This document shows positions 11,801 to 25,204 of a stretch of DNA of 64,000 bases, one piece after another (position 1 is the stretch's first letter; each line of letters opens with the position of its first letter). The notes under the pieces were generated by a model. It was not told where the DNA came from and did not search any database. It saw only the letters and a program-made list of their open reading frames with translations. This DNA is from Erigeron canadensis (taxonomy: Eukaryota > Streptophyta > Magnoliopsida > Asterales > Asteraceae), in assembly GCF_010389155.1 (NCBI RefSeq), contig NC_057768.1:14878501-14942500 (forward strand). The letters run 5' to 3'. Made by a program: the position numbers and the translations under genes.

Positions 11801-12745
11801 CTTTTGTGACCCGCCCAGTGATCTTTCTTAGCCAGCTGGTCGTGCTGCGTCAGTTTTAACATTATTACCAAGCACCTGAAGCATTGCAGGGGAAAGCTCA
11901 GGTTCGTCCTCAGACTCAGAAAGCTTGGAGAGGTCTTTGCAAAATTCCGTCTGAGAGCTCTCCTGAAGGATGTCAGAATATCCTTCTCCCAGAATGGCAA
12001 GAAAACATAAACTTAAAAATCTGGGAAAGGCAATGTGAATGCTTCTCTTCCCCTTCAACTTTGTCTACAACTGAGCAAATAGCATCTCACCAAAATCCAC
12101 CTTTACACCATGCCACAAATAATAACCCATCTCAACTTGGATCAATGAGATATGATCCAAACCGCCACTATTGCCTCCGAGACACTCTACAATCTGTGTC
12201 CAAAAATATCTCCAACAATTTTTGTATCCGGCAATAAAAATGTGGCCGGATGTCTATAAGTTGCCATCATCATCCAAAATTAGGTTACGGTCAGTAACCA
12301 ACAATACTTCTCTAAAATTCACTCCCTTTCTTCTTTTCTTGTAGGGAGTGTTGGGAGGCAAACAATTCAACCGGAGTGCCTCCCGAAAACTATCAAGTGT
12401 CAATACGCACTTCACCGTCCCTTCTTTCAATGTGAATGTTATGGATTTATCATCTTTGACAACTTTAGCAGTGTACCAAAATTCTAACAGGTATCTATGG
12501 TACAACTGCTCTGGATCGGTAGTGAGGGCATAAGAAATAGGGCAACGTTGAAGGAATGTGTTTAATCTGCCCATCAACCCATCAGATTTGACATACAATG
12601 TCGCCTTATAATTGTTCATGTTGAACCGTATTGTTTTGGATTCAAAATCCTTGGGCCATTGAGAACTGGGTTTCACTGCCGATTTTGGGGGAGAATATTC
12701 AAAGGCTATTAAGGTTTTGGGTTCTTTAATGGATGAAGAAGCCAT
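8864..12745 (-). pseudogene. Third ORF (Sirevirus env-like position), element B, broken
   Basis: The start MASSSIKEPKTLIAFEYS at 12745 follows a TATA box and CT-rich leader. The N-terminal piece (12254-12745) has FLQRCPISYAL, LLEFWYTA (residues 87-93) and REALRLN. Further pieces at 11828-12058, 11258-11797, 10065-11129 and 8864-10129 give S/P/Q-rich low complexity, a long coiled-coil segment (NTKSLADL, GKLQELV, EAFKLTKRDV), KR-rich helices and the C-terminal VHKFGYSEHKEM. The same modules in the same order occur in element C at 39248-42978. It sits where Sireviruses carry an envelope-like ORF, but I see no signal peptide or hydrophobic membrane segment. Function is unknown. Confidence 0.75.
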
Positions 12746-13150
12746 TTGAATATGATTTGATGAAATGAAAAAGGAGATGAAAGTGTATTAAGGAATTTAG
12801 GTTTGATAGTTTGAAGGAGGATGAATGAATGTTGAGAGAGAAATATGATTGGGGAGTAAATGAAAAATGAAATAAATGATGGAATGATTTGTATTTATAT
12901 TTTCAAATGAATATGAAAAGATTTTCCAAAGAAAATAAATAAAAAGATTTTGAAATTCAAACCCAATAAAATATAATGATATTTTATTAAAAGTGATTTT
13001 GATCGGGTTTGAAATCTGAAATAATTTTTGGTTACACGTCCGCATTTAATGCTACAACGGTCATGACCCCACTTTTTCAAAAAATATTCAATCGTTTTTA
13101 ATGCAAAGGTAAGGATCATTTTTCTTTACGGCGCATGTGGTATGACACGT
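12746..13150 (-). promoter_or_regulatory. Putative internal promoter of third ORF, element B
   Basis: Read on the minus strand: ACGTGTC (13144-13150), then CCGTTGTAGCATTAAATGC (13042-13060), then AAATATAAATAC as a TATA box (12891-12902), then a CT-rich leader with TTTCTCTCTC and ATG at 12745. The distance from TATA to ATG is about 150 bp. Element C has the same order and similar spacing at its third ORF. That a transcript starts here is inferred. Confidence 0.55.
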
Positions 13151-13427
13151 TAGCAAAAAGGTATCCTGGAACAGTAAAAATCACGTATCCACTTGCCAAC
13201 TAGGTATCCATTGTATAATAAAAGGTTTTGATGGACTTTAGATTAAATAATTTAAAGTTCTGAGGAAGGTTAAGGAAGTGCAATCTGAACCTTCTCATTT
13301 TCTGAAACTCTGAAGTCCTTCAGTTTCTGAACCATTTCAGACAAAATATTTTCTGAGGCAAAAATTCCCCTTCAGATAAAAATTTCCTTTACTTGTAAAA
13401 ATATTTTTGTCTATTCCCCCTGAAATG

Positions 13428-15204
13428 CTACACAGGATTTAGCATTCCTAACTCGCTGATGAGATGTTTAAAAGTTTTGACATCTAAAGGTTTTGTAAAC
13501 ACATCAGCTAGTTGTTTGTCAGTGGGAATGAAATGAATTTCAATATCACCTTTTAAAATATGATCACGAATGAAATGGTACCTGAGATCAATATGCTTGG
13601 TTTTAGAGTGCATAACAGGATTGTGAGATATTGCGATGGCACTTGTGTTATCACAAAATGTTGGCGTCCTGGTATACTTAACACCATAATCAGTTAGTTG
13701 GTTCTTCATCCATAAGATCTGAGCACAACAACTTGCTGCAGAAATGTACTCAGCAGTGGATAATGATACTACATTCTGCTTCTTGCTTGTCCAACTAACC
13801 AATTTGCCACCAAGGAAATGACACCCACCTGTGGTACTTTTCCTATCTATCTTACAACATGCATGATCAGAATCTGAATAGCCCATGAGATCTAGACTTG
13901 AGCCTTTGGGATACCAAGGACCTAGTCTGGGGACACCTTTCAGGTATTGAAAAATCCTTTTTACTGCATTCTGGTGTGCTTCTCTGGGATCAGATTTAAA
14001 TCGTGCACAAAGACATGTTGCAAACATTATGTCTGGTCTACTTGCAGTTAAGTACATTAATGATCCCACCATACCACGATATTTTGTGGGATCGACAGGT
14101 TTTCCATTAGGATATGAGTCCAAAGTTAATGGTGCATAAATTGGAGTATCTTTAGATGAAACAGAATCAAATTGATATTTCTTTAATAAATCTCTGACAT
14201 ATTTTTCTTGATTTATAAAAATACCATCACTTGTCACATAATTTTTCATTTGTAGAACCAAACACAATATCATCAACATATACTTGTACAAGCAAGATAT
14301 CACTTTTATCATGCAAGATGAATAAAGTGTTATCTATTGCACCTCTGTGAAAATCATTATCTAAAAGATGTCGAGTTAGAGTATCATACCAGGCTCTAGG
14401 TGCTTATCTCAGACCATATAATGCTTTGTTCAGTCTATACACCAGTGAGGTTTTTCTTTTCTTTCGAACCCTGGTGGTTGATACACATACACAACTTCTT
14501 CTAGCTCTCCATTCAGAAAAGCACTTTTGACATCCATTTGGTAGACTTTGAACTCATGATGAGCTGCGAATGCTAAGAAAATTCTGATAGCTTCAAGTTT
14601 GGCCACTGGTGCAAAAGTATCATCAAAATCAACTCCTTCTTCTTGTGCATAACCCTTTGCAACAAGTCTGGCCTTGTTTCTGATTACATGACCTTCTTCA
14701 TCAACTTTATTTCGAAAGACCCATCCTGTCCCAATTGGTTCTTTCTTCAGATTGGGGGGACATGGAACAAGCTCCCAAACATTGTTCCTTTCAAATTAGT
14801 TAAGCTCTTCTTGCATGGCTTCAACCCAACTTGGATCTTTCATTGCCTCGTCAATCTTCTTCGGTTCAATCAGTGATAGGAAGTTGACATATAAGCATTG
14901 ATCGCTCGTGGCACTTCTGGTCTGAACCCCTCTACTTGGATCTCCAATCACTTGATCAATTGGATGTGAGCGAGTCCATTTAGAGTAATGACCAGGATGA
15001 ACAATGATATCAGTGCAAGAACTCCTCTGGCTTATTTCAGGAGATAGATCTGAATGAACTATTTCGGTTTCATCATCTTCATCATCTTGTAAATCACGAT
15101 TTGCATCATGAAATTCTTCATTCTAAGGTATTTCAGGGGATACTGATATCTGAGGAGTAGCACGCACATCTGATCCAATAGTCAATTCAGAGGGTAGTTT
15201 GAAT
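13428..15204 (-). pseudogene. pol: Reverse transcriptase and RNase H (element B)
   Basis: The conserved RT entry [64 protein letters not shown] and [14 protein letters not shown] are visible between about 14850 and 14500. After a frame break the Y-M-x-D-like RT motif is damaged and roughly 100 bp are missing near 14245 relative to element C. RNase H follows ([53 protein letters not shown]) and ends LGMLNP at 13428. In an intact element these enzymes copy the RNA into cDNA. Several stops make this copy inactive. Confidence 0.85.
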
Positions 15205-16426
15205 GTGACTGAAGGATAAAATGGAATGTTTCTTTACTGACTTGTAGCTGGTTCTGAACTGGAATGATCAGAAACATGTTCAGGTGACTGATCAGATTTG
15301 TCATTGTGATCAGATTCACCAAAACTGATAGGACCTACTAAAGGTGGTTTATCAGATTTGACATAAAATGAATGATTTTGGGTGTACCAAGCAGTGGCAA
15401 CAGCTTCAGCCTAAAAACATTTTGGAAGACTTGATTCATTCAACATACTTCTAGTAGCTTCTATCAGCGTATGATTCTTTCTTTCTACAACACCGTTTTG
15501 TTCTGGTGTGTGTGCTGAGGAGAAGTTCTAAGATATGCCAGTGTCAGTGCAGAAGGTTTCCAGAGTGGAATTTCTGAATTCAGTGCCATTGTCACTTCTG
15601 AGCTGACGAACTTTCCGCTTGTTCTTGAGTTCAATTTGTTTGATGAGGGCAATAAGTTCAGCAGCAACTTCACTTTTGTTTACGAGGAAGATCACCCAAC
15701 AATATCTTGAATATTCATCGACTACAACCAGAGTGTATTTCTTCCCAGCTCTTGTTTGAACGTTCACAGGACCAAAAAGATCCATATGAAGCATATGAAG
15801 TGGTTCAGTGATGCTGAAATTTTGCTTTGTCTTGAAAGATGCTCTCTTCTTCTTACCCATTTCACACCCTGGACATGGCTTGTCTTTATTGAAAGACATG
15901 GCTGGTATCCCATCAGCAAGTTGTTTTCTGGACAACTTATTTATATTTTTGAAATTAAGATGGGATAACCTTTTGTGCCATAATCAGTTGGTGTCCTCAT
16001 CTGCCTTTGTGTAGAAACATTGTTCAGAAGTAGCACTGTTCATGTCTACAACATAAATGTTTTCTTTTTTGGAGCAATCATTACTACCTTCCAATCTCTG
16101 TTGAATATGGTGCCTTGTGAAATATTAAATAAAACCTTGAAGCCATCATCACAAAGTTGGCTGACACCGATCAGGTAATATTTCAAACCATTCACATATG
16201 CAACTTTTGTGAATTTGACCTGATCATTATTCACAACACCATATCCTTCAGTTTGTCCATGATCGTCATTACCAAATGTTATTGAGGGCCCCTCTTGCAC
16301 CCTATATTCCTCTAGCAGGGTCTGGTGACCTGTCATGGTTCTGCCAGCAGCACTGTCCATAAACCAAGTATTCTTTTTGCGGTCACCCTGCACATACACA
16401 AAGATTAGTTCTTTTTGGGAACCCAT
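15205..16426 (-). pseudogene. pol: Protease and integrase (element B)
   Basis: The frame opens upstream of [20 protein letters not shown]; the D-S-A triad stands where copia proteases have D-S-G. GAG-pre-integrase zinc ligands follow ([19 protein letters not shown] region, [10 protein letters not shown]), then the integrase core with [20 protein letters not shown] and [11 protein letters not shown] carrying the three acidic residues. After HSFYVK a segment of roughly 250 bp is missing relative to element A (31331-31600). Pol is in the -1 frame relative to gag, whose TAA is at 16405-16407. Confidence 0.85.
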
Positions 16427-18489
16427 CTCTTGATAGGTCCACTGGGCTCTCCCTGAGCAGCCTCAGATTTCTTTGGTACGTAAGGAACAGAAGGATCAAA
16501 GGGAATGTCAGTCATAATTTCAGTTGACACAAAAACAGTTGGTTTAACGATTTCAACAACCTTTTTCTTCTCAGATTTTCTTATTTCTCTCTAGATTTTC
16601 TTTGAAAAAGGTTTTGGGTTTTGTTTAGGATTTTTGGGGAGTGCTTTCAACATTTTTTAAACGTGCATTACAACTCTGCACTTGGCTAGCCAAATTTTGA
16701 AATTGACTTTCAATCCTTAACAAAATAGACTCTGAATTAGACACCTGAGCTCTACCAGAATCAGAGGTAGAAGGCTCAGCAGGGATGACATTTTTCTTCT
16801 TTTTCTGATTCTTAGGAACCTGAGTTGAAGACTGAGGGGAAGGTTTCTTGGATTTAGCTTTCTTGTCTGAAGCACTGGTCTGACATGCTTCAGATTTGCC
16901 CTCACGTTGTTCCTGGGCTTGATCAGTTATCACTTTTGATTTTCCAAGATCTTTAAAAACATTTTCTAGTTTCATTTCTTTTGGAAGAGCATCCAAATCA
17001 GTTATTACGGAAGCAAGATGAAGATCACCAGTGCATTAAGCAATTCTTTGATTTTCAAAAGTTTTCTTTATGGCAGCTTCTGGAAAAGGTGATTTCATCC
17101 ATGATTTGATTATTTTATGTTTTTTTTCCAAAATAATTTTTAGTTCTTCCTTTTCCAATTCTAATTTTGAGACCATTGATTGATAACTTTTCAAGGCCAA
17201 CTGAACATCTTTCAGTTCTTTTAATCTGGCCTGACTGGCGTTCAGTTCAGAAGAGTTAATTTCAAACTTTTTTATGCTCTCTGAACGCACAGTCTCGACA
17301 TATGTAATGTCGGCCTCAATCAGAACCAAGAGATCCAATTTTTGTTCTTCATTATTTTCAAAACCAAATGCACTAACCTTCTTCATGATGATATCCACCC
17401 AACGACCAGATTCAACATCAGACTTGACAACATGACCCTGATCTTCACGAGCCATGAAACACATGTCCCTAACTTCTTCTTCATCATCAGATGACACGTC
17501 AGAATCCTCCCATTTTTCAGTGTCTGCCACCATGCAGTTGTTCTTGTTGGATTCCTCCTGAGCCATCATTGCCATATGGGCTTTCAGCTTTTTGTATTTA
17601 GCCTTATACCCATCATCTGGCTTCTGAAAAATAGAATGGTTAGGGCAGTTTGTGATGAGGAGGGTTGAGATAATCTGCATTCCTTCATAAAATGTCCTTT
17701 TTTTCCACATTCAAAACATTCAAGATTAGACTTATCAATAGTGTTTGTTTGAGGAAAATTGTTTGCCATTTCTTTTTGATTTAAATTTAAAACGGTTAAA
17801 AGTTTTGGCAATCATAGCAACAAGATCATCATCCTCATCACATTCTTGTGATGCATAATCAGAAATACCAGCTTTCATCAATTCACCTACCATCTTCTTC
17901 ACTGAGTCAGAGTGATCACTCTCAGAAGATAGTAGGGCAGTATCTTGAGGTTCAGTATAATGAACAAGAGCAGAACTGGTAGAGGAATGATTTTTGGCAT
18001 CTTGCTCAGCCACGGCTCTTTCAGCTTTATTCTCCTCAGTGTATGAAGGCACCATACAAAGAGGCCAAAGTGTGACTGTGAAGGGTTTTACCTTGCCTTA
18101 ACACCATGATCAGATTCTCCCAGTTACAAGGTAAAATATCACAAAACTTTTCCAACAAAATTTCTTTTTCCTTTGTGATACCAAGAGCTTTCAATTGATT
18201 AACCAAATTTGTGAATCTTAAATACGTGTTTGTCAAACTTTCATTTGGTAAAGCAAAGAAGGCTTCATATTTTTTATTCAAAGAAACTTTTCTTGTGACA
18301 ATGGTTTCCTTTGTACCTTCAAACTGAGTTAATAACTCTTCCCACATTAATTTTGAATTTTCAAGTAAAACAAGAGTGGGCTTTAAACTTTCTAGGACAG
18401 CAAAGAAAATCATATTCTGCAATTTAGAGTCTAGGCCAGCCAATCTATGGTCTTCCTCTGACCAGTGATCTTTCTCTTTGGGTGTTAAC
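16405..18489 (-). pseudogene. gag: Gag, main part (element B)
   Basis: The minus-strand reading continues gag after the D insertion: HWSEEDHRLAGLDSKLQNM, LLTQFEGTKETIVTRK, FFALPNESLTNTYLRF, LEKFCDILPCNWE, then the acidic ECDEDDDLVAMIAKTFNRF, zinc knuckle CFECGKKGHFMKEC near 17690-17735, a coiled-coil-like stretch (LKELKDVQLALKSYQSMVSK) and a K/S-rich tail ending KKN. At least three frame changes (near 18040, 17800 and 17650) break it. Its N-terminus is on the other side of element D, at 29699-29975. Confidence 0.85.
18485..18489. other. Target site duplication, left copy (element D)
   Basis: TTAAC here and at 29699-29703 flank element D inside B's gag. Confidence 0.9.
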
Positions 18490-21265
18490 TGTAACACCCT
18501 AACTAAGGCGGAACAATGAGATGTACAGAAAGTCGAGTATTCAAAACAAAGGATTATAAATAACATTCACCATAGCTTTATTTGATAAAGATAATTCACA
18601 ATGTACAAACATGTGAACAAATTTCCAAGTACAAATGCGTCCACCATACTTGGATATTAAGTCCACGAACCAAATAACAAGTACATGAAATAGTAAACTA
18701 CAATGATCAAGACGGGTTCCATTGCCTATCTCAAGGTTTGATCTTTGACTCCAAAGTGCAATGCAAATAATCATGAAGCAAATAAATCCTCAATGCTTAA
18801 GCTTATTTCCTGAAAAGCATGAAGAAAAAGTGTCAACTACGAAAACGTAGTTGGGAAGTGCATAGGTTTTTATATAAATCTTTGTACATCACCGTTTTAA
18901 TACTTAGAAAACCGATTACTATTACATTTCGAAATATCCAAACCATATGATCGACAAAATTTTCATATCAGGTTATCAAGTTTCCAAATACCATAATGTC
19001 ATATCAAGACTCGGAAAAATCCATAGTAAAATTTCAGGTTCTCATTTGTCAAATCATCATGAGAGAAAAAGTATATAAATCGATTAATTGTATATCATAC
19101 CAAAATCATTCGGTTACCAAAATCATTTCAATATCACCAATTTCAACGTCTTTCAAGATATCATATGAGGGACGATACCCAATCCGTATGTTCAAACAAT
19201 TTCCAACTATCAACAATATTAATATCAATTTCACTTAGCCACAAGGGCATAATTTACATAATTTTGATGAGTAAATGCTTGAGCCACTATTACTACCATT
19301 TTATCAAGTCCAACAATATATATAATTTATTTCATGGCACAAGCTGTCAATCAAGTGTCGTATTAATAATAATAGGGTCGTGCCATGGAGACGACCATTC
19401 AAATTTAAGGTAGCTAGAACACCGCATGGTCGGACTGGGAATGATGGCCGTCACAAAGGCAACCAAACATCCCACCATTACAAGTTAGGTGGGTGGACAA
19501 ATCCTAGTTGCGCAACTATCTAACTACAGGCCTCCACTTTCGGAGTAAATAGTAGTCCACCGAAAGAAAACGGTTTGACAGAACTGAAGCTCATCATGAA
19601 ATATTTATCACATTAAACATACGAAACAATTTCATTTCATAATCATATTATCAAAAATCATTTCATATATATATGTATATAAAAGCAATTTTCATTTATA
19701 TATCATGCTTTTCACCCCGGTAGTTAAACACATAAAATAGTTTGAAAGGGGCTATGACTTACCTTGATATGCCGCATATTATCCTCATCTATCCAAAATG
19801 GGTATTTCCCATCTATAGCTTCCTTGCCATATATCCATTATGTTCCTCCATCATATTTCAAGCCAAGACTATCCCTACGATAGAACTAATATACGTAAGT
19901 TCCTATCTTAAGCCATCACTTAGAAATGCCATTTTCATTATGTTGCTATCAATTGTGGGATCCATGTAGATTGGTAACACTCGCACCATTTTGGTTGTAA
20001 GGATTGATGGTGTAACAGGTTACTTTTATTACATGCGTAGTTTCAAATTGTTAGGTTCTCGGTAACTTGGCTTCATTTGTGGTTTCACTTGGCATATTAG
20101 GTTATCATGTATAAATGTCATATTAAGTTATATTATCCTTATTCATCATTTGATGTGTAACCAACTTTAGCACGAATTAGCATTTGTGATATCAATATAT
20201 AGCTTGGTTAACATAATTACTTATGCTTATCTCACTTAATTATCTTTGTTTTATTTAGATTACACTTATCCCATGAAATTCGTTTAAGTGTTATGGACCA
20301 TTATCAATTGGGCCAAAATATGATGGGTTTTTAAGTGACTTGGGCTTAGTTTAGTTATTTGGGCTTAACCTTATTTGGGTTATGTGATTATTGGATCATA
20401 GTGGTTATTGGGACACATGGCCTACTGATTTATGGTCCTTTGGGTTCACTAATTGGGCTGGGCTAGCCCATTAACTCCTTAGTGCATCTTTTAGCCCATT
20501 ACACAAATGATTACTTTACTTCAGAATTTTCTGTTTTTACTTCACATTTTTATGAAATGTTGGCTACTATTTTAGGGTCAAGACGAATTATTTGGACCTT
20601 AATGATTTTTACACAGTGACTTATATGTATCTAGTATTTTTGTGATTTTTTGGTGAATTTTTAAATAATTTTTGTTGTCCTTAAAAATTATCCAAATACA
20701 AACTGTCCCAAATGGGCACTGTTTGCGACATCAGAAGTTTTATAAAAGTTCTCAATGTTCTGAACGTTAGAAAAATCCCATGATTTTATTTTAAGTTCAC
20801 GACACATTGAAAATACTTTCCACCAAGTATGACCTCCTGGAACCTAATGGATTAAGAGATAAAAATTGTTAAAGTTCATAAAATATTCAGACAAATTACA
20901 GTTTTGACCTCCTGGAACTTAAATTTGGTTTGGTGTTTAATTTGTTGGACAATTTATAGGAATTTTGATTTTTATCTCAACTTGTGAGTCTTACATTATT
21001 GTTTATATAACTTAATTGATTAACAATAAAAATTTTTGTTCAAAGGTATTTTATAAAGTTCATTTAAAACTAGTTTATTGCTTGAGATTATCTCGAATGA
21101 TTTTAGTTATTGTTTATGGCATTTCTAAGGCATTTCACCGTACTAGAGGGCAATTGTCAATATGCCTAAATGTCTAGAAGGTCAATTTCCCTAACAAACC
21201 TCTAAGGATAGATACCTAGATAAATATAAGTACGTTGTCTTAGTCGGAAAATGATGGTTGTCACA
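18490..21265 (-). repeat. Element D 3' LTR (short form)
   Basis: It matches 25433-29698 end to end with a few percent of mismatches (5 in the first ~240 bases by eye), except that about 1.46 kb present in the other LTR is missing at about 20910. At the missing point the sequence GACCTCCTGGAAC appears, which also occurs about 80 bp upstream. Confidence 0.9.
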
Positions 21266-21281
21266 TCATTACCCCCTTAAC
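21266..21281 (-). other. Polypurine tract, element D
   Basis: On the minus strand GTTAAGGGGGTAATGA directly precedes the LTR start TGTGACAACC. Confidence 0.8.
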
Positions 21282-24200
21282 AAAAACTTTGTCCTCGAAG
21301 TTCACTCGTTCACATAGTGATGAAAATGAATAGATGAACGATAAGGATAGCTTTACGGAGACGTACAAAATATGAGTGTTCATCTAGGTTCCATCATGAC
21401 CCTTTTTAGTTGCTTACAAGCTTTCGATCTCCGTAGTTGGGGGCATCCATTGCTGTGTGCCCTAACATTTCCCTTGATTAGAAATTCTGAAAAATTTATG
21501 GATGTTGCTCACTTCTTGAGGCAACTATATATTATTCATCGATATTATCACATAGGGCAATAGCCATAAACGAAATGATGGTAAGAATATCAATACAGAG
21601 GTATAAAACGAGCAAAGGGTTCGTAATGTGAGTTATAATAAAAATAATAAGAAATGTTGGAATATCGATTGTCGGTGGCTACTCATTTCCCATTGTCACT
21701 TTGTGTACTTTCCTTTATCGTTTGCTTCTCCCAATAAAGAATCCTCTACTGGCTCTTCGCCTACTTTTATCTCTCTTTGGTTAGATGTTGGACACGCTTG
21801 CCGCTACTAGAAAATGTATTGACTTCGTTTGTGACTAATCACTTGTTAAGGGATTACCCCCCTTAACAAGGGTGATGCTAATCCGGGATGCCGAGTTGTA
21901 TCAAAATTTGCAAAAGTACATCTTCGTAGTACCTCATTTTAGGGCTTTCTAGTGTTGTGTTTATTGTTTTATGGCGTGCAAGGGAATCATGAAAATTGTT
22001 GGTGATAGTTCCATCTTGCTCCTCATACTCACCTTTGTCCTTTAACTTCGTCCTTATTTTCCCAAGGTCGCCCTTTTTGTTATTCGCCATGTCGCATCAT
22101 TACCAATTTCTCTTGCTTAGCTTGCAAATCGTTTTATGACACCTCTAATTCTTCCCTTTTTAATGTAGAATGACTACCATCCATGACATATTTCCGACCA
22201 AACTCCTTTTAACTTTACACATATAACCTCTTCTATTTCTATCAAATTCCCGCGCATTCCTTTCGATAGAGTTGACACAATCCTTATGCTCACAAATAAG
22301 CATACCACATCCTCATCATCTTGGCAAGACTAACACTCGAAGCCCTTATTAGTATGAATCCCTTCTCAAGGACGTTTTTTTTGGGTCCTTTCAGGCCTCT
22401 ACAAAACTTCCAATGACCTTGAGGGGTTACCCTTCATAACCCACCTTGCTTCTAAACTTGTGTGTCGAGCGTATACCGCTTTCTCCTGGCTTAGTTGATC
22501 TATTCTATTAATAGCTTGGTTTTCGATAGTGGTTTTGCAAGTGGTATTCAAGAATAACATGAGGAGTGCCATAAGGATGAATATTTCCAGAACTATATCT
22601 TGTAGATAACGTCGATGTCCTCACTTTACCGTTTGGGTTAAATTGCCTTCCTTTACTTTACTCTCTACTCTACATCACTTTCAACGATGCTACTGAATAA
22701 CTCTTCCTGAACGATAAAGGATAGTCTTGCGCTTCATTCTCCATGTTCGAGTATCTTCTTTTGTTGTGATTACCCCCTTAACATTTTTCTAGAAGAAAAA
22801 TGTAAGGGATTTCTTGCTTTTCGTATCATCTCGCTTTCTCCCCTAAGCAAGCTCATTAGCCACCTTCTTAACTAGGTTCCTTGAATCACCATTACATCTT
22901 GGCAATCTTCAATTCGCTAAATTTTCTCATTCTTCTGGACGACTTTCAATAAGTTTTTTTTTTTTTTAGTTCTTATCCTCCTTAACTTTGCATCTTCACT
23001 CCAACGATAACTTTGGAATCTCTTCTAATTTCCGTCGAGGCTCCATTTTACATGGATAAAAGGACCTTTAATTCCTTCATCACTTTGAGGCCTCGGTTCA
23101 ATTTCCTCAACACTCGCTCACATGTAGACCATACCCAAGGCATCGATTTCATTGGGTATACTAGTCTATAGTATCTTCTATACTATACTTCTCTGACTCA
23201 CTAGTTTCTTGAACTCCCTTGTATCGAGTGAGTCCTTCTCGTAACGTTGTTGCGAGTGGGTGGTGTTAGTTATTTGGTCTCACCACTTTCAGGTGTTGTG
23301 TCGAGTCATCCGTGGATTAAGGGAATCGTAAATCTTTGGAAAAGAAAAAGGACCATGCTTTCATCATGTTTGGTCCTCGAGTTTGTCAAAATTCACTTGG
23401 CTAGCTTCAACGTGGAAGTGAGGAGTAAGAGTTCGTAGAGAGAATAAGACGTCAACCCAAATTAGTATCTTTAGGTGAGTTAAACGGAATGCTTCAACGT
23501 CGCTTGCAAAAATTTGCTTCTTTGTACTTTGATTGATATACAACATATCTTCCATGGCCTACGTTATGTTTGTGATCCAATAGCATCTTCTATGCTATAT
23601 ATTTATCCCAAGCATTTCACTTTTGGACAACTGATGACTAAACGTCATTCGCACCTCTTGATGTCGCAGCGAGAGTAGGGTATCACTTACTCTTGAATGA
23701 AATAACGATATAGAAACAAAAGATTCATTAAGACTCTTTGCGCGAGTTAAAGAAATCACTTCTATGTGTTATGTTGCCCATTGGACTCCAACTTTCGACG
23801 ATGTCAACATATGCCGCACCGACTTAGATAGTATAGATAGATGTTCGTGTATACGTGTTAAAATAGGAATATTGCACCAAATTTCGAGGCTACATTCCTC
23901 ACAGTGTGTCATCTAGAATGTATGGGTACGTGTTTGACCGGTGACGTTGTATCGTGATAAGGCCTTAGTGCCGCTCACCATTTGTAAATCTCCGACTTAG
24001 TTTGACATTCCCCTTATGTTTTGCGCCATCTTAGATCGCATAAAAAGTTTGTGCGTAGATATCTTCAAGTCGCGTCATATCTTGGGACTATAATCCTTAG
24101 AGTATATCGTCAAACGCTCGTGAGTGGGTGCTTTATAGGTGATATCGCGTCGTCGTATGTAAATAATGAATAGCGGTGTCATAAGAAAAAGATATTGAAT

Positions 24201-24561
24201 AGTTTCAAAAAGCACGAGTGAACGAATATCGGAGGGGTACTTAATGACAACTTTCGTACTTAGAAAATTTCTAGTTTATAATGAATTTCCCAAGGGCAAT
24301 CACTAGTTCTCAAGTGGTCAAATCTCGACATACAATATCTATCTTGATAGTAAGGACTAACCATATTATCATCATATCAAGCAATTACTGGTTCTCAATA
24401 GTCACATCTTAGAGCATCAGCACTATCTCATAATTAGGCACAACTATATAGTCATTACCTCATCTACGCACTAGTCCTTATATAACTCAACCTTAGGGTG
24501 CAATAAGTATCCCAATAGTAAGGCATGACTACATAATCATCGCAATATTCACACGCTAATT

Positions 24562-24650
24562 TCAAATAGCTCAAACTTAGAGAGTAAGGGCTCTTATATC
24601 CATATTTCAAATAGTCCAATATTAGAGAATAAAAGCTCTTATATCCATAT
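24562..24650. repeat. Imperfect 43-45-bp direct duplication
   Basis: TTTCAAATAGCTCAAACTTA...CTCTTATATCCATA is followed directly by a second version TTTCAAATAGTCCAATATTA...CTCTTATATCCATA. Confidence 0.75.
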
Positions 24651-24857
24651 CGGCTATAGAATTTCATATTACTCGTCATACCTATATCCCCATTCAGTTC
24701 ATTCTTAAATAATCAGTCTCATCACCCAGTAACTTAAACAAGTCGTATTCGAAAATAATTTCATGCTTCATAATAATCACATTATTTTATAGTGCATATG
24801 CTACTTAAAGTTCAACATCATAATTTATAAATCTTTTACGCATGCATTTCTCACAAA

Positions 24858-24958
24858 ATTTTCACATTGCACCTTTAAACTTTCACATTGACAATTCAAG
24901 CTTTCACATTGCACATTTCAACTTTCACATTGTACCTTATAACTTTCATGTTGCAATC
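24858..24958. repeat. Short tandem array CTTTCACATTGCA (about 5 copies)
   Basis: Units of 20-25 bases built on ACTTTCACATTG followed by variable CACCTTTAA, ACAATTCAAG, CACATTTCAA, TACCTTATA. The period and spacer vary, so it is a degenerate minisatellite inside element D. Confidence 0.75.
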
Positions 24959-25204
24959 AAATCAATCATGCCCAAGTTTGCATGTTATAGCATAGAGTAG
25001 CATGTATCAACAAATATATTTCAATCTTAGATTCGTTTCACTTCTAATGTGCAAGGAGAGGAATCCTACCAAGCTAGCATAATCCTCAACTAAAGCAAGT
25101 CTCGAATCCTTATATGTGCTTAGGTGAATGTCTATATGCAACACGTATGCTCATAAAAACGGATTTAATAAAGATCTCTCTTTTTTTTTTTAAAAAGGAA
25201 TCCT

